Below are positions 44,435-57,483 of a stretch of DNA of 64,000 nucleotides, piece by piece (position 1 is the stretch's first letter; each line of letters begins with the position of its first letter). Location of the stretch: assembly GCF_963930625.1 (NCBI RefSeq), contig NC_089249.1, forward strand, positions 222,830,123 through 222,894,122, in the 5' to 3' direction. The notes below the pieces were generated by a model, which did no database searches, was not told the origin of the DNA, and saw nothing but the letters and a program-made list of their open reading frames with translations. The translations under genes were made by a program, and so were the position numbers. Source of the DNA: Muntiacus reevesi (taxonomy: Eukaryota > Chordata > Mammalia > Artiodactyla > Cervidae).

Positions 44435-46963
44435 TTTTTTAAAAAGCTGTATTTTATTTAAGTATTTAAAAAATAGATATATTTTATTGAAGTATTGTTG
44501 ACTTACAATATTTCAGGTACACAGCAAAGTGATTCAGTTATACAAATACACATATTTTATTTTTGAAATTATATTCCGTCATAGGTTATTATAAGATACT
44601 GGCTATAGTTCCCTATGCTATATGGTAAACCTTTGTTGCTTGTTGCATATCTATTTTTCATTCAGAAATCTATCATTCTATTTATAGTAAGTCCAACAAG
44701 TGGAATAAAACTGTTATAATTTTTTAAGTTAGGCAAAGATTCATGTTTTCCAAGATGTATATATTACACATTTGTATATATATGTATACAAAAGCTTTTC
44801 TATTACACTTGATAAAGGCTGAAGATAGAACATCAAAAAAAAAAAAAAGAGAGAAATTAGGGAACATAAACTAAATGAAATGGGAGCACTGAATATGAAA
44901 TACAAAAAGTGAAACAAACTAGATAAAAGTAAAAGATCATCATATAGTCCAGTTGTTTTAAAAAATGACTGCTCATTAGAAGCATATCTGGAGCTCTGGA
45001 GAAAACAATACTTGAACATTTATATTTTTCAAAAAATTTCAAGATAATTCTCACATGCATCTGGATTTTAAAAAGTGATTACAGGTTTTTCTATTAAATC
45101 CTAGTTTTGGTGATATGGAGTTCTATTACTTTTCTGATGATCAGTCATGATACAATGGTATAAAGTGAGTAATAGTTATATAATCACAGTAGTGAAAGAT
45201 GTTTATCAGCTTTCACAATCAATAGCCAGACAACATAATTAATTTAACAATATAAAACAATTACATAGAATTTTGGGGGGATCAAGCAGAGTGATGTGGT
45301 AAGTAGAAGTGCATACATGCACATGTTTTCATCCACCCAGTCAGCCTATGTCTTGGTTGGTGCATTTAATCCATTTACGTTTAAGGTAATTATCAATATG
45401 TATGATCCTATTACCACTTTCTTAATTGTTTTGGGTTTATTTTCTGTAGGTCTTTTCCTTCTCTTGTGTTCCCTGCTTAGAGAAGTTCCTTTAGCATTTG
45501 TTGTAGGGCTGGTTTGGTGGTGCTGAATTGTCTTAACCTTTGTTTGTGTGGAAAGCTTTTGATTTCTCCATCAAAACTGAAGGAAAGTCTTATTGGGTAC
45601 AGTATTCTTGGTTGTAGATTTTTCCCTTTCATCACTTTAAATATATGATGCCATTGTCTTCTGGCTTGTAGAGTTTCTGTTGAGAAATCATCTGGTAGCC
45701 TGATGGGATTTCCCTTATATGTTATTTGTCATTTTCATGTGTTGCTTTTAATATTTTATCTCTGTCTTTAATTTTTGTCAGTTTGATTACTATGTGTCTT
45801 GGTGTGTTCCTCCTTGGGTTTATCCTTTCTGGGACTCTCTTTGCTTCCTGGACTTGGTTGACTATTTCCTTTCCCATGCTCAGAAAGTTTTCATCTATTA
45901 TCTCTTCCAAGTATTTTCTCAGCTCCTTTGTCTCTGTCTTCTCTCTTTGACTCCTTTATAATGCAGATGTTGGTGTGTTTGATGTTGTCCCAGAGTTCTC
46001 TTAGGCTGTCTTCATTTCTTTTCATTCTTTTTCTATATTCTGTTCTGTGGCAGTGATTTCCACCATTCTGTCCTCCAGGTCATTTACCTGTTCTTCTGCC
46101 TTAGTTATTCTGCTATTGATTTCATCTCAGTTTGTTAGTTCTTTAGTTTTTCTAGGTCTTTGGTAAACATTTATTGCATCTTCTCCATTTTTGCCTCCAT
46201 TCTTTTTCTGAGATCCTGAATCATCTTCACTATCATTCTGAATTCTATTTCTGGAAGGTTGCTTATATTCACTTCACTTAGTTGTTTTTCTGAGGTTTTA
46301 TCTTGTCCCTTCATCTGGAACATAATTTTCTGCTTTTTCTTTTTCCTTTTTTTTTTTTTAACTTTCTGCTTTTTCATCATGATTAACTTTCTGTAATATG
46401 GTTTTTGTTTTAGCTGCTGTGAGACTGTACTGCTCTTTGCTTCTCCTATCTGCCCTCTGATGGATGAGGCTAAGAGGCTATGTATGCTTGTTCATGGGAG
46501 GGACTGGCAATGGGAAAAACTGGGTCTTGCTATGGTGGGCAGAACCTTGCCCAAAGACTGTAGTCTTTGTTTCCCTCAGTCCTCTGGAAACCTATAATCA
46601 AATCCTGCTGGCCCTCAAGGCCAGATTCCCTGGGGATTCCCAGTCCCTTTGTCAGATCCCCAGGCTGGGAAGCCTGACATGGGGTTCAGAACCTTCACGA
46701 CAGTGGGAGAACTTCTTTGGTGGTGTTGCTCTCCAGTCTGCTGCCACCACCCAGTGAGTATGGGGATTCGTATTTATGATGATTGCGCCCCTCCTACCAC
46801 CTTGCATGGCTTATTCTTTGTCTTTGGACGTGGGGTATCTTTTTTTGGTGGGTTCCAGCATCTTCCTGTTGATGGTTGTTCAAAAGCTAGTTGCAGTTTT
46901 GATTCTCTCACAGGAGGAGATAGAGCACATCCTTCTACTCCACCGTCTTGAGCCAGAAACCTC
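44435..46963 (-). mobile_element. L1 with intact 5' end but replaced middle
   Basis: An insertion with a perfect 12-bp duplication TATGTACCACAT (44423-44434 and 46964-46975). On the minus strand it begins 'ggctcaagacggtggagtag', the start of an L1 5' UTR, then runs through 5' UTR and ORF1 (to about 45331). Next come about 640 bp that are not L1 (44691-45330), then an L1 3' UTR (44440-44690) and A7. ORF2 is gone. Frames at 46171-46380 and 45722-45910 are ORF1 remnants (VIKLTKIKDRDKILKATHE). Confidence 0.85.
44691..45330. other. non-L1 segment inside the L1 insertion
   Basis: About 640 bp of AT-rich sequence that does not read as L1, located where ORF2 should be. The piece near 44970-45090 ('gctcattagaagcatatctg', 'ttctcacatgcatctgga') has the look of an old DNA-transposon fragment such as MER5. 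Its origin is unresolved. Confidence 0.5.
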
Positions 46964-47689
46964 TATGTACCACATCTGCTTTATCCATTCACCTGTCAGT
47001 GGACATTTAGGTTCTTTCCACATCCTGAATATTGTAAATAATGCTGGAATGAATATTGGGGTGCACATGTCTTCTTGAATTATGGTTTTCTCTGAGTATA
47101 TGCCCAGTAGTGGGATTGCTGGATCATATGGTAGTTCTATTTTTAGTTTTTTAAGGAACCTCCTTACTGTTCTCCATGTGCTGTGCTGTCACTTCAGTCA
47201 TTTTCTCAAAGAACCAGCTTTTAGTTTTATTAATCTTTACTATTGTTTCTTTCATTTCTTTTTCATTTATTTCTGCTCTGATTGTTATGATTTCTTTCCT
47301 TCTGCTAATTTTTTTTCGGTTCTTCTTTTTCCAGTTGTTTTAGGTGTAAAGTTAGGTTGTCTATTTGATGTTTTTCCAATCTTGAGGTAGGATTGTATTG
47401 CGATAAACTTCCCTCTTAGAACTGCTTTTGCTGTATCCCATAGGTTTTGAGTTGTCATGTTTTCATTGTCATTTGTTTCTAGAAATTTTTTGATTACCCT
47501 TTTGATTTCTTCAGTAACCTGTTGGTTATTTAGAAGCATATTGTTTAATCTCTATGTGTTTGTGTTTTTTACAGTTTTTTTTCTTATAACTGATATCTAG
47601 TCTCAAAGCACTGTTGTCAGAAAAGATGCTTGATATGATTTCAATTTTCTTAAAATTACTGAGGTTTCATTTATGACCCAAAATGTGGT

Positions 47690-48256
47690 CTATCCTGGAG
47701 AGTGTTCCATGTGCACTTGAGAAGTAGGTGCATTCTTTGCATTTGGATGGGATGTCCTGAAGATATTAATGAGATCCATCTCACCTAATGTATCATTTAA
47801 GACTTGTGTTTCCTTATTAATTTTCTGTGTTGATGATCTGTCCATTGGTGTGAGTGGGCTGTTAAAGTCTTCTACTCTTATTGTGTTATTGTCAATTTCT
47901 CCTTTTATGTCTTTTAGAGTTTGTCTTATGTACTGAGGTGCTCCTATGTTGGGTGCATAGATATTTGCAATTGTTATGTCTTCCTCTTGGATTGATCCCT
48001 TGATCATTATGTAGTGTTCTTCCTTATCTCTTGTAATATTCTTTATTTTAAGGTCTATTTTGTTTGATATGAGGATTGCTATTCCAGCTTTTTTTTGCTT
48101 CCCATTTGCATGGAATATATTTTTGCGTCCTCTCACTTTCAATCTAGATATGTCTTTAGGTCTGAAGTATATCCAGCATATATATGGATCTTGTTTTTGT
48201 ATCCATTCAGCCAGTCTGTGTCTTTTGGTTGGAGCATTTAATCCATTTACATTCAA
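47690..48256 (-). pseudogene. L1 ORF2 endonuclease-domain remnant
   Basis: A 188-codon frame starts with MNVNGLNAPTKRHRLAEWIQ and includes KAGIAILISNKIDLKIKNI and ITIANIYAPNIGAPQYI. It matches the N-terminal apurinic-like endonuclease domain of L1 ORF2p. The catalytic LQETH-type motif expected after PYIC is missing (reads WIYFRPKD), which would inactivate it. The frame ends near the RT linker. Confidence 0.88.
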
Positions 48257-49350
48257 AGTAATTATATATGTTCCTATTGCTATTTTCTCAATTGTTTGGG
48301 GTTTGATTTTGTAGATCTTTTTCTTCCATTGTATTTCTTGACTACGTAAGTCCCTTTAACATTTGTTGTAAAGCTGGTTTGGTGGTACTGAATTCTCTTA
48401 ACTTTTTAAAATATTCTTTGTGTTTAATCTTTATTAGTTTTATTAGTATGTGTCTTGACCTGTTTCTCCTTGGGTTTATCCTATATGGGACTCTTTGCAC
48501 CTCTTGGACTTAATTGATTATTTCCTTTTCCATGTTGAAGAAATTTTCAACTCTAATCTCTTCAAAAATTTTCTTTTCTCTTCTTCTGGGACCCCTATAA
48601 TTCAAATGTTGGTGCGTTTTATATAGTCCCAGAGATCTTGGAGACTATCCTCAGTTCTTTTCATTCTTTTTGCTTCATTCTGCTCTTCAGAAGTTATTTC
48701 CACCATTTTATCTTCCAATTCACCTATTCGTTCTGCTTCAGATAGTCTGCTATTGATTCCTTTTAGAGTATTTTTAATTTCAGTAATTGTGTTGTTTGTC
48801 TCTGTATGTTTACTCTTTAATTCTTATAGATCTTTGTTAATTGATTCTTGCATTTTCTCCATTCTGTTTTTGAGGTTTTGATCATCTTTGCTATCATTAT
48901 TCTGAATTCTTTTTCAGGTAGTTTGCCTATTTCCTCTTCATTTATTTGGACTTTTGTGTTTCTAGTTTGTTCCTTCATTCATGTAGTATTTCTCTGCCTT
49001 TTCATTATTATTATTTTTAAAAACTTATTGTGTTTGAGGTCTCCTTTTCCCAGGCCACAAGGTTGAATTCTTTCTTCCTTTTGGTTTCTTCCTAAGGTTG
49101 GTCCAGTGGTTTGTGTAAGCTTCATATAGGGTGAGATTTGTGCTGAGTTTTTTTCTTCCTCTGATGGGCAAGGCTGAATAAGGTGGTAATCCTGTCTGCT
49201 GATGATTGGGTTTGTATTTTTGTTTTGTTTGTTGTTTCGATGAAGCTCCTGCACAGGATGCTACTGGTGGTTGGGTGATGCTGGGTCTTGTATTCAAGTG
49301 GTTTCCTCTGTGTGAGTTCTCACTATTTGATACTCCCTAGGGTTAGTTCT

Positions 49351-49639
49351 GAAGAAGGCAATGGCACCCCACTCCAGTACTCTTGCCTGGAAAATCCCAT
49401 GGACGGAGGAGCCTGGTAGGCTGCAGTCCATGGGGTCACTAAGAGTCAGACACAACTGGGTGACTTCACTTTCACTTTTCGCTTTCATGCACTGGAGAAG
49501 GAAATGGTGACTCACTCCAGTGTTCTTGCCTGGAGAATCCCAGGGATGGCGGAATCTGGTGGGCTGCAGTCTATGGGGTCGCACAGAGTCAGACACGACT
49601 GAAGCGACTTAGCAGCAGCAGCAGCAGCAGCAGCAGCAG
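49351..49639 (+). mobile_element. Bov-A2 SINE with (AGC)n tail and TSD
   Basis: Complete dimeric Bov-A2 ending in an AGC repeat (49612-49639). Target copies GGTTAGTTCT (49341-49350) and GGTTAGCTCT (49640-49649). It lies in the L1 5' UTR. Confidence 0.95.
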
Positions 49640-51030
49640 GGTTAGCTCTCTGTTAGTCTAGCATCTTGGAGTTTGCTCCCACTCCAAAGCCTGAGGGTTT
49701 GATCTCTGGTCAGGAATGAAGAGTCCACAAGTGGTTTGTTATGGCATTAAGTGAGATTAAAACAAATACCCCAAAATGAGAAACCAAAGATGAGCCCCAG
49801 ATAAATGGTAGTTACAAAATCAGACAAATAACAATTAAAATAATGGAATATACACATACACATATACATATACACCCATAAGCAAAATCAAAACAATCCA
49901 ACAAAAATAAAGTACAGTCGGTTGACCTAGGAAACAAAGAAAACCAAAAATTATATTTACCAGTTAAGAACAAAACTAACTAATGCATAAACTGGAAAAC
50001 AAAACTAAAGCAAGGTGCCAAGTGGGGAATAAAGGTAGCAAATATGTTGAGAGGAAAGGAAAGAAAGAAAATAAAGAAAGAATAGATATGCAAAGTTAAA
50101 TAGAGGTAGATAAATAAGATTTATATACACTAAAAATTAACTGTAAGGGGAAAAGAATAGTAGGAAAAACAAAGGAATAAATATAGAAAAAATAATAGGT
50201 TTAAAAAATTAAAATTAAAAAAAGAGGAAAAAAAAGGAAGAAGAAGAAAAAAAAAGAATAACATTAAAAAAAAAAAGGAAAACTCCACAGAACTGCAAAA
50301 GTCCAATGTAGAGGCTGAGGTTTATAACAACGATAGAAAATGTGACTGAGGGGAAAAAATGCTCAAAAGCTTAATTAGATTTCATAGTGCCAATAAAATC
50401 AACAACTACAACAGAGGGGGGAAAATGGAAAAAAGAAAAAAGTAAAAAAAAATCCAGAAGAATCTATAGAGCAAGTCAAAACACAAGAATAATAAATGTT
50501 TTTCTTGAGTCACTGCCGTCAGAGTCCTTTCCCTCACTGGGAGTCACAGTCCACCCCACCTTCCTAGGATGCCCTCCAACACCATGCTGGTCTCTGGACC
50601 TGCTGTGGGTGCATCTCATATTCTAATCTGGTCCTACTCCTGTGTGTTCTTGCCTTCAAGGTCCACAGCTATCAGAACTAGTAGTGCGTTTTCTTTTGTG
50701 GGAGCTCTCAATGTCCTTTTATATATTCCATAGACACAGAGTCTGCCTAGTTGATCCTGTGGATTTTATCTACAGCTTGTAAGGCTAGTGGGAAGGTTTT
50801 GGGTCTTCTTCCTTAGCCACACTGCCCCTGGGTTTCAACTGTGGTTTTATTTCCACCTCTGCATGTGGGTCATCCACTGGGGTTTGCTCCTGAGGCTGTC
50901 CTGGATGACTTGGGTCTGCCCCAGTGAGGGCCAGGTGTGGAGGTGGTGCAGCTGCTTGGGTCACAGCAGTTCTGGCAGCACCAGGTATTCAGGGGAGTTG
51001 GCGGCTAGGGCAGCAGGATATATAGTGCTC

Positions 51031-51170
51031 TAGAAGGGTATGGCAACCAGTATTGGCCAATACCCTCCAATATTCTTCCCTGGAGAACTCCCTTGACAGA
51101 AAAGCCTGGCAGGCCACAGTCCACAGGGTCACAAAGAGCTGGACATGACCGAAGCGACCCTGCATGCATA
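51031..51170 (+). mobile_element. Bov-A monomer in L1 5' UTR
   Basis: A Bov-A unit with a small internal duplication near 51046-51062 ('agtattggccaatacc'), ending 'acatgaccgaagcgac'. Confidence 0.82.
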
Positions 51171-53105
51171 GATGCAAGACTTTTTTGCCTGTGGCAGATC
51201 TGCCCCAATGAGTGTTGCGCGTGAAGGTGGTGCAGCTGCTTGGGTTGTGGGGACCCTGGTGGTGCCAAGTGTGTAGGGACATGGACTGCCTCCACTGCAG
51301 GAGTTATGGTCCTATCAGTGTCTTTTTTTGAACCTCTGGTAACTTGTGATCAGACGGCCTCTTTGGCCAGTCTTTTCCATAGCTCCACCCATTCAGGCAC
51401 ATAGAGGGGCCCCCCTGGCTTCGGTCCTGCTCTGTCGATTGGTGCATCAGGCACTTAAAGGGGCACCGTGGGTGGGGTCCTACTCTGTAGTTTGTGTGTC
51501 AGGCATTCGATGGGCCAGCTCTTTTGTTCAGCCTCAGATGCTTGCCTATGGGGCGAGAGAGGCTATGGTGATGGCTCCACCCCGTACTCATGACTCAGCA
51601 GTATCCCCTAGCTCCCATGGCTGCCTGACTTTGCTCCACAGGCATTTCCCATCATGATCTTCTCCCTCACATCCCCTCGATCCATCTCTCCACAGTCAAC
51701 AGCAGCCCTCACCCTGGGATGCTCCACAATCCCTAAACTCCAGCTCCCAGCCGCTGTGCCTTTTAGGGGACCTGCGTCCTTGTCTGAGGTAAGTATGGCC
51801 GCAACAAGGACTGTCTGATTCCCATTCCATTTAGGCTGTCACAGATCAACTCTTTCACTCTCAGCCTTAAATGTTTCTCCTCTGACTCAGACAACTGCCC
51901 CAATGTGGGGATCAGACCCCTGCTTCAGGTTCCCCACCTGCTGTGGGCAGGTCCAATCCTACTAACACTCCTGTTTTTTCCCCACTTCCCACTTCCTACC
52001 GAGTTTTGCGTGATTCTTTATATTTTCCTCTGGTCAGGTACTCCTGACTGCTCTCAGCTGGTGTTCTGCATGCACTTCTGTGTCTGAAGGTGTTTTTCCT
52101 GATGTATCCGTGGAGACAGATGTACTCCACATCCACCTACTCCTCCGCCATCTTGTTCTTGGTCCATGTCTGACTCTTTATGACTCCATGGACGGTAGCC
52201 CACCAGACTCCTCTGTCCATGGGATTCTCTAGGCAAGAATACTGGAGTGGGTTGCCATTTCCTTCTCCAGGGCATCTTCCTGATGCAGGGATCAAACCTG
52301 TGTCTCTTATGTTTCCTGCATTGGCAAGCAGGTTCTTTACCACTAGCACCACCTGGGAAGCCCTTGTTCACCATGGTGACTGTATCAATTTACATTCCCA
52401 CCAACAGTGCAAGAGAGTTCCCTTTTCTCCACACCCTCTCCAACATTTATTGTTTGTAGATTTTTTGATGATGTCGTTCTGACCAGGGTGAGGTGACACC
52501 TCACTGTAGCTTTGATTTGCATTTCTCTAATAATTAGTGTTTTGAGCATCTTTTCATATGCTTTTTGGCCATCTTTATGTCTTCTTCAGGGAAATGTCTA
52601 TTTTGAAATTCTGCTCATTTTTAAAATCAGATTGTTTGTTGTTTTCATATTGAGTTGCATGAGCTCTTTGTTTTGGAGATTAAACCTTTGTCATTTGCTT
52701 TTCTCCCATTCTGAAGGTTGCCTTTTTGTCTTATTTATGGTTTCCTTTGCTGTGCAGAAGCTTTTAAGTTTAATTAGATTCCATTTGCTTATTTTGTTTT
52801 CGTTTTCATTACTCTGGGAGGTGGGTCAAAAAAGATCTTGCTGTGATTTATTTCAGACTGTTCTGTCTATGTTTTCTCCTAGGAGTTGATAGTGTCAAGT
52901 CTAACATTCAGGTTGTTAGTCCATTTTGAGTTTGTTTTTGTGTATGGCATTAGGAAGTGTTCTAATATCATTCTTTTACATGCAGCTGTCCAGTTTTCCC
53001 AGCACCACTTATTACAGAGACTGTTTCTTTTCCATTGTATAATCTTGCCTCCTTTGTTATAGATTATGTGACCCATAGGTGTGTGGGTTTATCTCTAGGT
53101 TTTCT

Positions 53106-53930
53106 ATCAGGATTTACTCTTAATAGCTTTCATATGTAACATATAGCACTGTTAATTATATTTATCATATTGTACATTGTTAACACTTGTAACTGGAAGT
53201 TTGTACCTTTCGATTGCCTTCACCCAGTTTTTCCTTCCCCATCCCCGTATGCATTTGGAATTTATTTGGGAAAGAATTGATAACTTTATTATGATAAATC
53301 TTCCCATTCTCAAAAATGGATTATCTTTTAAGTTAGGTCATGTTTTAATTATTCTTTAATTAAATCTTATATCTGTACTATTGCTTGCACATTTGTTATT
53401 AGGTATATTCTAAGATACATTATGGTATTGATATCTTTTTTTTCCTACTGCATATTATAATTGGTTAGAGTTAGCATACAGGAGCTATTGATTTTTCTTG
53501 TCCTATAAAACCTTGACTTTCTTGTCGTCAAATTTGTGCTTTTGTTTTTAATTACTTCTGGATTTTGAGACAGAGTAAGAAAAGTTTTTCCCACTTTTCC
53601 AATCATGCTGAATTTTCATCCATTTTTTCTAATACTTGTATGGTTTCATTTTTAACTTTTAGAACTCTGATTTGTTTGGAATTTATCCTGGGGTGTAGTG
53701 TAAGGAACTGATCAAGTTTTATCTTCTCTATGATAGTCTAGTGTACCAACACAATTTTTTCCTTAAAGCCCATCTTTTCCCTGCTGATTTGAGATAGTAC
53801 ATTATTGAAAACTAAATTTTTGCATTTCTGGATTTTCCCTTTTGTTCCATTGGCCTGTGTCTAGTCATGCATGGCATCATGCTGTTTTAATCATATAGGT
53901 TTTATCTCAAGTTTTCACATCTGGTAGGTG
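53106..53930 (-). mobile_element. old L1 (L1M-type) fragment
   Basis: It starts with 3' UTR-like words ('gcactgttaattatatttat', 'ttcacccagttttt') and goes into ORF2-like text ('aagaattgataactttatta'). It is decayed, without useful frames. Confidence 0.65.
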
Positions 53931-55299
53931 TGTGTGATTTATTTTAGCACACCTTGGGTCCTTTCTTTCTGCAGATACATGTATATCTTCAGTTGTGGGC
54001 TATGTTTAACGCTTGTTTTTCTTCCCTCTACTTTCCCCTCACTAATTTTCTTTTGTAGTTTCTTCTTTTCCATTCTCTGTTTCCCTGTTCTGAAAGAGTT
54101 TCTGGCCTCAGATTCCTTCTTTAGATGTATCCAATTCTGCAACTCAGCCCATTTATTGAGCTTTTTTTTTAAAATCTCAAAAGTTTAATTTCTATTAAGA
54201 TGTGATTTTTCATAGCCTGTTCTTTTTATTTAATGATTAGGCTATCCTCATACTTTTCTAAGTATGTAAAACATTGTTAATAAAAAATCCTGTTGTAATT
54301 GCTTTCCTAACACTATTTCCTTGGAATTAGCTCTCCTGTTTGCAAAGTTTCCCTCTCTCAGGTTGTTGATGTTTGGTGAACCATCCCTGTGTGCTGATCT
54401 TTAGTTGAGTGACCCTTAGTGTCTGCCTGTTCTGTGCACAGAGCATTTGTCAGATTGGGTGGGAACCACAATTACTGCTTTACTAAGGAGGACACATGGG
54501 GGATGATCTGGGCATGAGTGAGCCTGGTCCACTAGCACCGTTCCCTTTTTATCTGGGATAGCACCTGTCTCTCTTACCTAAGCATCCACAACCACTGCTC
54601 CTCCCTGGAGGCAGACACCTTCATGCTGATGTTTAATGGTAGTGGGAATGTGCAGGCTTACATTTGTATTCTTGGTACCAGGTCTGTTAGTCACCACTGA
54701 CTCAGGACTTCTGCGGCCCTGAGTTTTCACTATGAGCAAGAAACATTTTTTGTGTTTTACCCTTTCCTTTTTTTTCCCCCATATTTTTTTTGGGGGGGGG
54801 GAGGGGCATGTGAATTGTTTTTGTTTTATATCCTGTTCAGTGGCATCCCTTTATGGCTTTCAGCTTTCTCTCTCTCTTTTTGCCTTTCATGGATTCTTCA
54901 CATTTTGTAGTCAACTAGAGTGTCCTTTCTTGTTTTAAACTTAAGCATATATTAACAATTTTGCCAACATTTTTATGGATTTGTTCCCAAAGGAGAAGAC
55001 TGTGGCCTTGATTTAGTTTATCAACTTAAAAGTGAAACTTGATTTTTCTCCTTTATTTCCTTTATGAAATTTTGAAATGAGGTTTTGTTTATTAGAAAAA
55101 TTAAATTATACCCACCCTCCAGAGTCATATTTATATTAAAGAATAGATTATTATGTTTATGGTTTATATTTGTATATTTGCACTTTAATAAAAAGTATAG
55201 CAATGAATTTTTAAAAAATAAGACATAAAGTAAAGGATAAATGTTGCCATTCTCTCAAATATTCTTACAATATTTACAGTCTGGGTCCAACTTTAAAAA
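53931..55299. other. unassigned sequence with T8/G10 run
   Basis: About 1.37 kb without a clear family. A run of T8 then G10 at about 54783-54800 is a mononucleotide hotspot. The 54170-54310 and 54880-55010 parts may be old L1. No gene recognised. Confidence 0.4.
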
Positions 55300-56545
55300 T
55301 GTATTCATTATATAAAAAACTGTAGAGAAGTATATAGCAAACTCTGCTCTGCTCATCATCTATTATCCACTAGCCTTCCCTATTTATTATATGTCAATAT
55401 CCTGCCATATTTTCTTTAGATGAAAAAATAATAGGGACTTCCCTGGTGGCTCAGTGGTTAAGACTTTGCCTTCCAATGCAGGGGTGCAGATTTCGTTTCT
55501 AGCTGGGGAGCTAAGATCCCATATGCCTCACAGCCAAAAAAAAAAAAAACCAAAATGTAAAACAGGAACAATACTGTAGCAAATTCAATAAAGACTAAAA
55601 ATGGCCCACATTAAAAAAAAAACTTAAAAAATAGACAGGATATTACAGATACAGTTGAAGTCTCTTACGTGCCCTCACCTTATCCTATTCTCTTCACTCC
55701 CACTGATAACAAACCACTGACAGGGATTATTTTGGTTGTCTTTATTATGTTTTGTTACAATCATTACATATGAATGTACCAACAGACAATGTATAGTATG
55801 TATTTTCAGTGTTTTAAAAACTTGATATAAATGATACCATATTGTATATATCTTTAAGGGAGTTGCTTTTTAAACCTAATCTTAGGTTTTTTTGGGATTT
55901 AGCCATGTTAATACATGTAATTCTATTTCATTCATTTAGTGTTTCCATTCTGTGAATAGACTACAATTCCTTATCTGGTTTTTTTTTTTTTTTGGCCACT
56001 GGTCATTTAGAAGGTTTCCAGTTTTTCTTTATTATAAACAGTGGTACTGTGAATGTTCTTTAAATGTTATTTTGTGCATACTCTCTCTGGTATATACTTG
56101 GCAATGTTAACTGATGGATTACAGGATATACATGTTTTTAACTTAATTAGATTTTACCAAATTGCTCTTCAAAGTGATGGTGCCAATTTGTACTTCCTCT
56201 AGAAGCATATAAAGCCCCTGCTTCCCCAGGAACTCATCAATATTGGGTACTATTGGCTTGTTAATTACTGCCACTCTTATGAGGGTGGAATTGTACTGCA
56301 ACGTAAATTTAGAGAGCATTTTCCTAGCTATTATGAAGCTGAGCAACCTGTCATCTTATTATTGCCCATCAGGTTTCACTTCTGTGTTTTGTGTGTTCAT
56401 ACCTTTGCCTAGCTTTTACTGAAATGTCTTTTTTCTTATTAAAAATTTCTCTACATAGTCCAACATACTAATACAATTTTATGTGACTGTAAACATCTTG
56501 CCTCAGATTGTGGCTTGTCTTTTCACTTTACTTATGGAATCCTTT
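55300..56545 (-). mobile_element. old L1 (L1ME-like) fragment
   Basis: Minus-strand words such as 'aaggtttccagtttttcttt' and 'ccaaattgctcttcaaagtg' are diagnostic of old L1 3' regions. It is interrupted by a CHR SINE. Confidence 0.75.
55434..55627 (+). mobile_element. CHR-type SINE
   Basis: Plus-strand head 'gggacttccctggtggctca', body 'aaattcaataaagactaaaa' and A-rich tail to about 55627. Confidence 0.9.
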
Positions 56546-56849
56546 GAAGATACCATAAATAAAAAAATATTTTAAAAATAGATACTATAGTCACATGGCT
56601 AACACTATTGTAAGTATAAATGAAATGATTTTCTTTCACTCTTATTCTCCATCTCTCTAGCCCTCTAGCACTGTTACTCATTTCTTTCTGGATTTCTTTG
56701 TGCAGAGACAAGCAAGCAAGTACAAATATCTCCCTGAACATAAAATGTAGTCAAATTTATTTCTCTTTTCCTTTATGGTTTGTATTTGTAGTTACTTGTT
56801 AAGAAAACTTTTTTACTCTCAGCTGTACAGGTATTTTATTTTTTACAAT
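56546..56849. other. unassigned AT-rich sequence
   Basis: About 300 bp, no recognised feature. Confidence 0.4.
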
Positions 56850-57429
56850 GAGGTATCATTTCAAACCCATCAGAATGGCCATCATTAAAACATCTACAAA
56901 CAATAAATGCTGAAGAGGGCATGGATAAAAAGGAACTCTCTTGCACTGTTGGTAGGAATGTAAGTTGATAAACCACTATGGAGAACAGTGTGGTGGATTC
57001 TCAAAAATCTAAAAATAGAACTACCATATGACTCAACAATCCTACTACCAGGCATATAACCAGGTAAAACCATAATTCAAAAAGACACATGCACCCCAGT
57101 GTTCATTGCTTCACTGTTTGTACTCGTCAGGATGTGGAAGCAACCTAAATGTTCATCAGCAGAGGAATGGATAAGGAAGATATGGGACGTGTATAGAATG
57201 GGATATTAGTCATAAGAAGAAATGAAATTGGATCATTTGTAGAGATGTGGATTGACCTTGAGACTGTCATACAGTGAAGTAAATCAGAGAAAAAACAAAT
57301 ATCATATATTAATGCATATATGTGGAATTTAGAAAAATGGTATAGATGATCTTATTTGCAAAACAGAAATAGACACGGATGTAGAGAACAAACCAAGGGG
57401 AGTTTGGGATGTATGGGGATATTGGTATT

Positions 57430-57431
<2 letters not shown>

Positions 57432-57476
<45 letters not shown>
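57432..57476. repeat. (AT)15(AC)8 microsatellite
   Basis: A compound dinucleotide repeat inside the L1 3' UTR, likely polymorphic. The run is directly followed by the target site of a Bov-tA. Confidence 0.95.
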
Positions 57477-57477
<1 letters not shown>

Positions 57478-57483
57478 ATTGAT

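Larger units (their letters stand above)
47200..52160 (-). mobile_element. 5' half of an L1_BT-type element lacking its 3' end
   Basis: On the minus strand it starts near 52160 with an 'aagatggcggaggagtagg' 5' UTR start, runs through a long 5' UTR (about 49000-52150), an ORF1 remnant (48270-49000) and the first 1.1 kb of ORF2, then stops mid-ORF2 at 47200 with no poly(A). Bov-A2 (49351-49639) and Bov-A (51031-51170) are inserted in the 5' UTR. The possible target copies are very short (GTCAT/GTCCAT). Confidence 0.82.
47179..52364 (-). mobile_element. Bov-tA SINE split by a 5-kb L1 piece
   Basis: The SINE left part (47179-47199, 'tgctgtgctgtcacttcagt') and right part (about 52163-52364) form one minus-strand Bov-tA. 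The target copies TGTTCTCCATG (47168-47178) and TGTTCACCATG (52365-52375) are host L1 text with one mismatch. Confidence 0.82.
43921..53105 (-). mobile_element. host L1 of a multi-level insertion nest
   Basis: The host L1 pieces are 43921-44434 (T18 tail and 3' UTR), 46976-47178 and 52376-53105 (both ORF2 C-terminal). They join in register when the inserts at 44435-46963 and 47179-52364 and one target copy of each are removed. All are on the minus strand. The host is 5'-truncated or decayed beyond 53105. Confidence 0.85.
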
